Part shown: positions 1 to 5,749 of the stretch, piece by piece
Layout of the letters: every line of letters starts with the position of its first letter
Position numbering within the stretch: position 1 is the first letter of the stretch
From: Deltaproteobacteria bacterium
GTDB taxonomy: Bacteria; Desulfobacterota; Desulfuromonadia; Geobacterales; Pseudopelobacteraceae
Reading direction: 5' to 3'
Assembly (NCBI GenBank): GCA_016219145.1
Contig: JACRCG010000081.1
Span: 1-7,168 of the forward strand
Length of the DNA stretch: 7,168 nucleotides
The notes under the pieces: generated by a model
Told to the model about the DNA's origin: nothing
Database searches by the model: none
Seen by the model: the letters and a program-made list of their open reading frames with translations, nothing else
Program-made: the position numbers and the translations under genes

Positions 1-13
1 GCAGCTGAATCAT
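1..13 (-). CDS. Possible start of a further gene in the operon (partial, cut by left edge)
   Basis: One base after the TAG stop of the gspG-like gene there is an ATG on the minus strand (positions 11-13) that remains open to the window edge, encoding M-I-Q-L. The tight spacing matches the coupled junctions elsewhere in this operon, so another secretion gene is plausible here. Only four codons are visible and no clear ribosome binding site precedes them, so nothing can be said of the product. Confidence 0.3.
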
Positions 14-14
14 G

Positions 15-527
15 CTATTCCCACTCGCTATATGGTGTGTTGGTGGTAGGGCTTATCTTGTCGGAGCCGCTTTTGACGCTGTAAACTTTCCCAGGATCAG
101 TTCCGCCGGATGTAGAGCCGGTTGAACCACTGACTCCAGGAGAGGCGGGAATCACCTGAGGTGGAGGATCAACCGTCTTCCAGTCAGTGTTATTATTGGT
201 GAATGGGTCTTTGGGAATTTCCCGCAGGTACCCCTTTTCCTTCAACTCAAGAATAGAGTCCGGATATTTGCCTCTGTCTGCGTGAAACTGGTCAATGACC
301 GACTTGAAATTATAAAGATTCTCGCGCAAAACGGCTTCTCTGGCCCTGATGATACCCCACTGATAATTCGGAACGGCAATAGCCGCCAGAATACCGATGA
401 TTGATACAACGATCATCAGTTCAATCAGCGTAAAACCACGACGGTCAAGTCTTCTCTTGAAAGAGAAACGACCCTCCACGGCACTTCCGCTCAAAGGGCT
501 ACCATTCACTGTATTTAGTTTTTCCAT
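15..527 (-). CDS. gspG: GspG/OxpG-like type II secretion pseudopilin
   Basis: From the ATG at 527 this is 170 residues. The prepilin motif is RRG followed by FTLIELMIVVSIIGILAAIA, with cleavage after Gly31 and Glu at mature position 5 (Glu36). A GspG-type helix follows (REAVLRENLYNFKSVIDQF), then GKYPDSILELKEKGYL, PKDPFTNNNTDW (105-116), a Pro/Gly/Ser/Thr-rich insertion (about 121-145), VYSVKSGSD and the terminal YSEWE. GspG is the usual major subunit of the pseudopilus; the layout also recalls OxpG of Geobacter. The leader is unusually long (31 residues). The ATG at 527 has AAGGA about ten bases upstream. Alternatives are an earlier GTG at 545 and a later GTG at 479, which would give a more usual 15-residue leader. 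With the ATG start the gene overlaps the 3' end of the preceding pseudopilin gene by 29 bases in another frame. The family call is very secure; the start is not. Confidence 0.9.
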   Translation of the reverse strand: MEKLNTVNGSPLSGSAVEGRFSFKRRLDRRGFTLIELMIVVSIIGILAAIAVPNYQWGIIRAREAVLRENLYNFKSVIDQFHADRGKYPDSILELKEKGYLREIPKDPFTNNNTDWKTVDPPPQVIPASPGVSGSTGSTSGGTDPGKVYSVKSGSDKISPTTNTPYSEWE

Positions 528-990
528 CAAGCGCGGTTCCTTCACTCATCGAGTAGACGTCAAATACATCCTCTTTGCCCCAGATGGTAGAATCAGGCTT
601 ATCTGTCGAAGAGCGCAGATTCCACCCCCACATCTCATCACTGTCGTTTTCAGGCGGATGAAACGGATCATAGAGTTTGCGGCGCAAGAATTTGATTTTC
701 CCAGCTTTGGCATCGCCAAATTCACGCCCGTCCAGCAGTTCCTGTAAATCCTTCGGATAACCGAACCCGGTTTTCAAGGGCCCGGCCGGCATTTTATCGA
801 ATTTTTTCTTGTATTCATCAATGGCAGCTCTGATTGTGCGCAGGTTGCGCCGCAATTCGACCTCTTTTGTACGCTGGGCCGTCATGCGGGCTAAAGGCAG
901 CACTCCGGCCGCCAGAATGCCAAGAATCGTGATTGTCACGATCAGCTCTATCAGCGAAAGCCCGCTGCGGGCCTTTAGTCTATCAAACAT
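499..990 (-). CDS. GspG-like pseudopilin
   Basis: This 163-residue type II secretion pseudopilin has a short basic leader MFDRLKARSG with cleavage expected after Gly10. The mature N-terminus LSLIELIVTITILGILAAG is textbook, with Glu at mature position 5 (Glu15) and a hydrophobic helix to about residue 30. A long charged helix follows (RTKEVELRRNLRTIRAAIDE), as in GspG, which forms the spine of the pseudopilus. The globular part contains a YP motif (YPKDLQELLDG), YDPFHPP (107-113), a Trp-rich segment (MWGWNL, 120-125) and the end DVFDVYSM...YSEW. DP[FW] plus a late VYS is the layout of GspG globular domains. It begins 22 bases after the preceding pseudopilin gene, with only a weak GGGAT-like ribosome binding site. 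Its 3' end overlaps the next pseudopilin gene. Whether it or the following gene is the major subunit cannot be decided from sequence. Confidence 0.88.
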   Translation of the reverse strand: MFDRLKARSGLSLIELIVTITILGILAAGVLPLARMTAQRTKEVELRRNLRTIRAAIDEYKKKFDKMPAGPLKTGFGYPKDLQELLDGREFGDAKAGKIKFLRRKLYDPFHPPENDSDEMWGWNLRSSTDKPDSTIWGKEDVFDVYSMSEGTALDGKTKYSEW

Positions 991-1012
991 ATCATCCCGG
1001 CGTATTCCGACA

Positions 1013-1552
1013 TCAAGGTACAGGCTTCTTCAATTCCCATGTAAACGTCCATTCGCTGTACTGCTTTTTATCATCAAGCATCTTTGAATCGTAAATCGAC
1101 TGGAAGCTTTTTCTAAATGGCTCTTCACTGCTTTCGCTGACTACACCTGCAAAACGGGTAGTGTCGCCGGTCGGTTTGACAATCTGCCACTGGCTGTTTG
1201 TCAAGGGGTCAATGGCCGCCGACGGCCTGAGGCGGAATTTTCTGGCGACACCGTTCACGCAGGCTTCATCCCTGCCGGATACCAGATCATCCAGAATCGT
1301 CCCTTTGGGAGTGTTTACAGTCCACAAAAACTGGTTCACCGTATTTTGCGTCAGGATGGCATTCTTGCAGAGCAGCTTCTGATAAACCAGCTCGGCCACC
1401 TGATCCCCCCTGAAGATCATTTCCTCTTCAAGTTCCCGCTGCTTGACGCTCTTCCAGGACTGCCCGACCATACCAAGCATGATTCCCATGACCATCACAA
1501 TTGTCAGAGCCAAAATGTAGGTGAATCCATTTTGATTCGATACTATCCTCAT
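1013..1552 (-). CDS. Minor pseudopilin lacking the mature Glu5
   Basis: This 179-residue protein has a prepilin-type N-terminus. A 9-residue leader ending in Gly (MRIVSNQNG) is followed by FTYILALTIVMVMGIMLG, a hydrophobic helix (about 10-31) running into a charged amphipathic helix (SVKQRELEEEMIFRGDQVAELV). A prepilin peptidase would cut between Gly9 and Phe10. Mature position 5 is Leu14 where most pilins have Glu. This recalls GspK-type tip pseudopilins, but the protein is far shorter than GspK. The C-terminal part carries IDPLTNSQW (114-122) and QYSEWTFTW (164-172), matching patterns in the two downstream pseudopilins. The start overlaps the secretin stop (TAATG) and I see no strong ribosome binding site, suggesting translational coupling. 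It is inferred to be a minor, perhaps tip or priming, subunit of the pseudopilus. The pseudopilin family call is firm; the role is uncertain. Confidence 0.82.
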   Translation of the reverse strand: MRIVSNQNGFTYILALTIVMVMGIMLGMVGQSWKSVKQRELEEEMIFRGDQVAELVYQKLLCKNAILTQNTVNQFLWTVNTPKGTILDDLVSGRDEACVNGVARKFRLRPSAAIDPLTNSQWQIVKPTGDTTRFAGVVSESSEEPFRKSFQSIYDSKMLDDKKQYSEWTFTWELKKPVP

Positions 1553-4032
1553 TACCGGATATCAACCGCCGTACTGAATGGCAGGATAGAGAGCGCCGCC
1601 CCGTTTACTCCGCTGAATCCGACGCTTTTGAAGGCAAAACCGGCCGGCCCCTGATTTTTGGCCCTGAACATGGCCGAAACAAGCGAACCGCCGCCGGACA
1701 CACCGCCACTTCCAGCTGTGCGCGCCAGGCTGACCGTTACAGCCCCGCCAGCCGGCTCAGCCTTGCTGCTGAAGTTGGTTGCCTTGCCGTCCTTCTTCAT
1801 GAATGATCCCTCCGCCATCGACACAAACTCGACAAAAACCGGATCGTAGGAAAGAACAAAGGGGGCATTGGCCAGATCATTTACTCCATTAACGTTGACA
1901 TCAATCCTGAACTGCTGACCGACCGTCACCGAGGGAGGAGCTGAAATCTGTAAAAGGGCTCGCTGTGCAGGTGCGGCGACCGGCGCCGGAACGGCAGCTG
2001 AAGCTGGAGCAATCGGAACCGCCGGCACAGCAGAATTAGGCAGAGTGGCAGTTGGAGCTGTTGCGGGCACCGGAGGCTGGGTTGCAGTCGGCACTGGCTG
2101 TGTCGGCTGTGATGGCTGAACAGTTGAAGCCGCAGGTGCCACAGATCTTTTTACGCCACCCTTCGGAGGCGCGGCTGAATCAAATTCAGGTTCCTGATCA
2201 AAGGAAGCCATGGTGCGCACCAGAGACGGATCATCTTCCTTGCCGGACGAAAACGACATGAGATTGCCTTGTGGCACCGTTACACCACGCACAAGCCTGG
2301 GGGTAATAGCCAGTATCAACTCGGTTTTATCCTTGCTGGACTCATTATTTGAAAGCAGGGGACCGATCAGCGGGATATCTCCCAGCAGGAAGATCTTCTG
2401 CTTGCTGGCGCTTTTGGTGTTCTGTATCAAGCCGCCGATAATACTGGTTTCGCCATCTCTGAGGCTCAAGACCGTATCCAAATTTCTGGTGCCGATGGTT
2501 ACAACCGTGGTGGGGCTGTCCTTGCCGCCGACAGACTCCTTGGAGAGAATCGAGCTGACCTCCAGGCTGAGCTTGATGATAATGTCGTTGTTCAGCTGGA
2601 TATTCGGCTCGGCGTTGACCTTGACCCCGACATCCACGTACTGCACATTGACCTGGGACAGCGTTCCGTTCAGTGTTGTTGTTGTAATCGGAACGCGCGT
2701 TCCGACGTTGAACTTGGATTTTTCCTTGTTTTTGACCCTGATTTTGGGATTTGACAGAACTTCGCCCTTGGCCAGGGTTTTGCCCAGATTGTACTGGGCG
2801 CTCGGCACGGTCACAAACCCGCCGTAGCCTTTCAGGGTAAAGGCCCGCACAAGATTATTTACGTCCGCACTGGTGGTAGTGGTTGAAGTACTGGTAGTAG
2901 TTACCGCAGAAAGCGAGCTGGCCAGGGCTTTGCCTTCCGGAGTGAACGCGCCAAGCTGGACATTGTAGTTGCTCAGCAACAGCCCTACGTTCTGGGCGTT
3001 TTTGTCGCTGACTTCGATGACCTCGACATCCAGCACAACCTCCGGATCCGGAACATCATTGGCGTCCAGAATTTTTTCCACCACGCTGACTATATCGCTG
3101 GTATCCCGTACTACAATCGAGTTGGAATCCTCGTTTACATAAGCCTTGCGAACCTGGATCATGGTCCGGATCAGGTTGATGGCTTTTTTTGCATCCATGT
3201 AATTGAGGTGGAAGGTGCGCAGCTGCATGTCTTCATACTGTTTGCTCTTATCCGGAGACTTGGGATATACGATTACTGTATTTTCATTCAAGATCTTTTT
3301 GCCTAGCTTGTTCATATTGATCAGCAGGTCAAAAGCCTGATAGAATGAGGCATTTTCAAGGAAAACGGAAACCTGGCTATCCTTGACCGCTTCGTCAAAA
3401 ATGAAGTTAATCCCCGAGAGTTGACTAAGAATATTGAAAACATCCTTGAGTTTGGCGTCCTTGAATTTGAGAGTGATCGGCTTGTTAGACTTAAGGTTCA
3501 GCTCGAACCCGTCCAGTTTGCTTTTGCGCAGTTTGGCGATACGGGTCAGCGACGTCTGGTACTCCTTGTTTTCCGGGTGCAGCTCCGCTGCCCGGGCGTA
3601 AGAGACGTTGGCGTCCTTGAACTTGTTTCCCTTTTCAAACTCAAGCCCCTCTCGATGAGACTGCTGAGCTTCCTTCAGGCGCGCTGCTATTTCGGCCTGC
3701 TGTTTGAAACGACCCTGAGAAGGATCGATGCCGAGTCCGGCCTGAAACTGCTCCAGAGCTGAAGCAAATTCACCTTTGGCAAACAGTTCGCTGCCGGACT
3801 TGAAACGCAGGCTGGCAGCCTTTTCCCGGGCGCTCAAGAAACGTATCCGGTACAGGCCGGCCTCGGGGTCCTTCATGAAGGCATCGGCATAACTGTACAT
3901 GGCTTCTTCAAACTTACCTTCGGTTTCCAGCTTTTCGCCCCTGTTGAAGGCGCTGCTCGCGGCGGAGCATCCTGATAAAAGTGCCAGGGCGGCCAACAGA
4001 CAGAATATGGTCAAATGTTTCAGGTAGCGCAT
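1552..4032 (-). CDS. gspD: Lipoprotein secretin (GspD/PilQ family) with N-terminal TPRs and C-terminal cohesin-like domain
   Basis: This 826-residue outer-membrane secretin forms the gated channel of the system. The N-terminus is a lipoprotein signal peptide with lipobox LSGC (lipidated Cys22, followed by Ser, which favours outer-membrane sorting). Residues about 25-175 form TPR-like helical repeats (for example FEEAMYSYADAFMKDPE and FASALEQFQAGLGIDPS). Residues about 183-260 form an STN-type N-domain (ITLKFKDAKLKDVFNILSQL) and about 270-330 a KH-like N1 domain (LRTFHLNYMDAKKAINLI). The secretin core is about 395-582, with LGKTLAKGEVLSNPKI, VGTRVPIT, LRDGETSIIGGLIQNT, PLIGPLL and KTELILAITPRLV. 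A Thr/Ser-rich stretch lies just before the core (374-389). An Ala/Pro/Thr-rich linker (about 615-690) leads to a cohesin-like domain (about 691-826) with the FVLSYDPVFVEFVSM signature strand. The ATG has GAGGAG eight bases upstream. It is preceded by the window's largest intergenic gap (27 bases), and its TAA stop overlaps the next ATG (TAATG). The secretin identity is certain; the cohesin call is strong by pattern only. Confidence 0.95.
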   Translation of the reverse strand: MRYLKHLTIFCLLAALALLSGCSAASSAFNRGEKLETEGKFEEAMYSYADAFMKDPEAGLYRIRFLSAREKAASLRFKSGSELFAKGEFASALEQFQAGLGIDPSQGRFKQQAEIAARLKEAQQSHREGLEFEKGNKFKDANVSYARAAELHPENKEYQTSLTRIAKLRKSKLDGFELNLKSNKPITLKFKDAKLKDVFNILSQLSGINFIFDEAVKDSQVSVFLENASFYQAFDLLINMNKLGKKILNENTVIVYPKSPDKSKQYEDMQLRTFHLNYMDAKKAINLIRTMIQVRKAYVNEDSNSIVVRDTSDIVSVVEKILDANDVPDPEVVLDVEVIEVSDKNAQNVGLLLSNYNVQLGAFTPEGKALASSLSAVTTTSTSTTTTSADVNNLVRAFTLKGYGGFVTVPSAQYNLGKTLAKGEVLSNPKIRVKNKEKSKFNVGTRVPITTTTLNGTLSQVNVQYVDVGVKVNAEPNIQLNNDIIIKLSLEVSSILSKESVGGKDSPTTVVTIGTRNLDTVLSLRDGETSIIGGLIQNTKSASKQKIFLLGDIPLIGPLLSNNESSKDKTELILAITPRLVRGVTVPQGNLMSFSSGKEDDPSLVRTMASFDQEPEFDSAAPPKGGVKRSVAPAASTVQPSQPTQPVPTATQPPVPATAPTATLPNSAVPAVPIAPASAAVPAPVAAPAQRALLQISAPPSVTVGQQFRIDVNVNGVNDLANAPFVLSYDPVFVEFVSMAEGSFMKKDGKATNFSSKAEPAGGAVTVSLARTAGSGGVSGGGSLVSAMFRAKNQGPAGFAFKSVGFSGVNGAALSILPFSTAVDIR

Positions 4033-4040
4033 TCGTGCGT

Positions 4041-4046
4041 CTCCTC
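4041..4046 (-). promoter_or_regulatory. Ribosome binding site of the secretin gene
   Basis: GAGGAG lies eight bases before the secretin ATG, in the 27-base AT-rich gap after the PilP/GspC-like gene. It is the clearest stand-alone Shine-Dalgarno sequence in the window. Neither a promoter nor a terminator is evident in this gap. Confidence 0.75.
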
Positions 4047-4059
4047 AAATTAATAATAA

Positions 4060-4671
4060 CTACTTGTTGGCAGCAAGTGGCCGGTTTTCAATCAGCGGTA
4101 TTACAATTTCACCGCCGGTATCAGTTACCAGCAGCGTCAAAGCCTGGTCGGTGATGGAAACGGCCTCGTACCGCCCGGCGACTTTATCACCTTTTTTTAC
4201 CAGAATAACATCCTTGTCCTTGGCCAGAAATATAGTCCGCTGACCGTCTTTGGTCAGAAATCCGAGGAAAGTGAATCGGGCCAGTGCCGCAGCTTCCGGC
4301 CTGGCTGGCGCCGCAGGCTCCACAGGCGCGGCTTTTGGCGGCTGGACCGGCGGTAATTGCGGCGGCTTGATGGCTGTCGCTTTCTGTCTGGCCAGTTTTT
4401 GTTCATCAACAAACAGCGGCTTGAAAATGTTTCGGCGATATCCCCTGAATTCGGCTTGATCCTGTTCCAGCAAAGCCAGGTTAAGTATTCGTCCGTCAGT
4501 TGCCGCACGTGCCGGCGTACGCTCTTCCGGAGCGGGGGTTTGAGGCTTCTGTGCGGGAACATTGGAAAGGCTGCTTACAGTTTTGTAGCGCGGCATGGCC
4601 CTGTAGCTCCAGAGCGCAGCAACCGCAAACAGGATCACCAGAACAAACAGGATCAGGCGCTGGCGGTTCAT
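4060..4671 (-). CDS. PilP/GspC-like inner-membrane protein with proline-rich periplasmic linker
   Basis: This 203-residue protein has a basic N-terminus and one membrane helix (about residues 6-23). Its periplasmic region carries YRRNIFKPLF (78-87), an Ala/Pro-rich linker (about 102-128, with PPQLPPVQPP and PAAPARPE) and a small beta-rich C-terminal domain (about 131-195: RFTFLGFLTKDGQRTIFLAK, then VKKGDKVAGRYEAVSI and GGEIVIPL). That domain resembles the homology region shared by GspC and PilP, which contacts the N-terminal domains of the secretin. Unlike classical PilP it has no lipobox and appears to stay anchored in the inner membrane like GspC, so it may be intermediate between the two. 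Position 3' of the pilO-like gene and 5' of the secretin matches pilP in pilMNOPQ operons. The ATG overlaps the pilO-like stop (ATGA) and is preceded by a GGGAGGG ribosome binding site at 4675-4681. Family placement is good; the choice between PilP and GspC is open. Confidence 0.8.
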   Translation of the reverse strand: MNRQRLILFVLVILFAVAALWSYRAMPRYKTVSSLSNVPAQKPQTPAPEERTPARAATDGRILNLALLEQDQAEFRGYRRNIFKPLFVDEQKLARQKATAIKPPQLPPVQPPKAAPVEPAAPARPEAAALARFTFLGFLTKDGQRTIFLAKDKDVILVKKGDKVAGRYEAVSITDQALTLLVTDTGGEIVIPLIENRPLAANK

Positions 4672-5213
4672 GCGCCCTCCCGCAGATAGAGCGTAAGATT
4701 CAGGTTCATGACGACATGCTCGACAAACAGGTCTTTATTGGTCAAAGACAGTCCTTCTATAATCACAAGTTCCGGATTCTGGCGCAGGTCTGACAGAAAA
4801 CTTTTTACAGCTGCATAATTACCGCTGACCGCAAGTGACAGCTGATAAGAGAGCAGAGCTTCGTCCTTGACCGTTGACGCCTTGTAACTGATCGCATCGG
4901 TGGCGACACCGTTATCGGAGGCTGTCTCCAGAAGATCGCTCAACACCCGGGCAAACTCCCGTTTGGCAGGAATCCTGGCATTAAGCTTGTCAAGATCAAC
5001 CAGCCCCTGCCGGTACAGCGTGGCAGCATCGGCGTAACCGGACCGGGCAGCCTGGTTGCGCAGATCGCTCCACTTTGAACGAGCCGAGGCAATTGCCGGT
5101 TCCTGAAATGCGGTGATCAGATACATGAAGACGATATTCAGTATGATCAGTACAAGAACCAGAGTCAGCACGGTTCTTTTCTGGCGTATGATTTCAAGCA
5201 GGATCAGATTCAT
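4668..5213 (-). CDS. pilO: PilO/GspM-like inner-membrane alignment protein
   Basis: This is a 181-residue single-pass inner-membrane protein with the architecture of PilO/GspM. It has a short basic cytoplasmic tail (MNLILLEIIRQKR), a strongly hydrophobic helix at about residues 14-35, a charged helical stretch (about 38-80) that probably pairs as a coiled coil with the PilN-like protein, and a periplasmic ferredoxin-like domain (about 85-181). That domain includes LSLAVSGNYAAVKSFLSDL, matching the PilO family pattern of a beta strand followed by 'G.Y..l..Fl..L'. The ATG at 5213 forms a TGATG overlap with the pilN-like stop and is preferred over an in-frame GTG at 5231, which lies inside the preceding gene. 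The stop overlaps the next start as ATGA. PilO and GspM cannot be separated on sequence alone; the PilM and PilN neighbours favour PilO. Confidence 0.85.
   Translation of the reverse strand: MNLILLEIIRQKRTVLTLVLVLIILNIVFMYLITAFQEPAIASARSKWSDLRNQAARSGYADAATLYRQGLVDLDKLNARIPAKREFARVLSDLLETASDNGVATDAISYKASTVKDEALLSYQLSLAVSGNYAAVKSFLSDLRQNPELVIIEGLSLTNKDLFVEHVVMNLNLTLYLREGA
4675..4681 (-). promoter_or_regulatory. Ribosome binding site of the PilP/GspC-like gene
   Basis: GGGAGGG sits three bases before the ATG at 4671, inside the end of the pilO-like gene. The GGAG core has a spacing of about five bases. It supports this start and re-initiation at the ATGA overlap. Confidence 0.6.
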
Positions 5214-5749
5214 CAGAATTGCACCTTGCACGAGATCGAAAATTGCACTCCACGGCCGCTTTCACTTACTGGTATTTCCTGGTGAGACAGCAGCTGTACG
5301 TCAGAAAATGATTTGGATCCCTCCAGCTTTTCTACATATTGACGAACAGCCGCAAAAGACCTGGCGCGGCCGTCCAGTTTTAATTCTCCGCTCTTTTTCC
5401 CGGGTGTAAGAGCAGCCAGAGAAATTCCATCCGGAGTTACGCTTTCAATCTGATCCAGCAGGTTAAGCCAGTCTGTTCCTTTTCGATCAATTGCTTCGTT
5501 AAAGAAACTGATGCGCGCTCTCTGTCTTGTAAAGTCCTTTTCGGAGACCCCGCCGGGACGGGCGTTAAGACTGCCTTCCAGCGAACCGACTTCTGCGGCA
5601 AGCCTGCGCTGTTCGCCATAATTCCAGGATATCCGCATGATGTTCCAGCCCAGCAGCAGCACCAGCAGGGCAACGACGCTGTAACTGATCTGGTTCAAAA
5701 GACGCAGATTCAGATATGTTCTGGTCACCAGATTAATCTCGAAACGCAT
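5213..5749 (-). CDS. pilN: PilN-like inner-membrane alignment protein
   Basis: This 178-residue bitopic inner-membrane protein corresponds to PilN (or the membrane/periplasmic part of GspL). The short cytoplasmic N-terminus MRFEINLVTR matches the PilN motif INLLPYR, which docks into PilM. One hydrophobic segment follows at about residues 20-40. Next comes a charged, helical, probably coiled-coil stretch (about 42-95) and then a periplasmic ferredoxin-like region (about 95-178) containing LNLLDQIESVTPDGISL and a KLDGRA segment, both typical of the PilN family. I chose the ATG at 5749 over a TTG one codon upstream because AGGAG lies six bases before it and it forms a TGATG overlap with the pilM-like stop. 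The stop likewise overlaps the next gene's ATG. The PilN motif is shortened (INLVTR rather than INLLPYR), but the family call is well supported by context. Confidence 0.88.
   Translation of the reverse strand: MRFEINLVTRTYLNLRLLNQISYSVVALLVLLLGWNIMRISWNYGEQRRLAAEVGSLEGSLNARPGGVSEKDFTRQRARISFFNEAIDRKGTDWLNLLDQIESVTPDGISLAALTPGKKSGELKLDGRARSFAAVRQYVEKLEGSKSFSDVQLLSHQEIPVSESGRGVQFSISCKVQF

Noticed and set aside
397..747. Plus-strand open frame opposite the two last pseudopilin genes
   Set aside because: It is antisense to two clear pilin-motif genes and has no family resemblance of its own; a shadow frame.
1642..1649. GGCCGGCC palindrome within the cohesin-coding region
   Set aside because: A short GC-rich palindrome inside coding sequence with no flanking structure; nothing suggests a regulatory site.
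2210..2827. Long open frame (about 205 codons) on the plus strand, antisense to the secretin core
   Set aside because: It lies wholly opposite a strongly conserved secretin domain, shows no recognisable motif or good ribosome binding site, and its composition is explained by the codon pattern of the minus strand.
4033..4059. Possible terminator or promoter in the gap before the secretin gene
   Set aside because: No hairpin and no convincing -35/-10 pair. The gap is only 27 bases and holds just the ribosome binding site.
4254..4562. Alternative minus-strand frame inside the PilP/GspC-like gene
   Set aside because: The main frame has a membrane helix, linker and GspC/PilP-like domain. The alternative frame is Arg/Ser-rich with no pattern.
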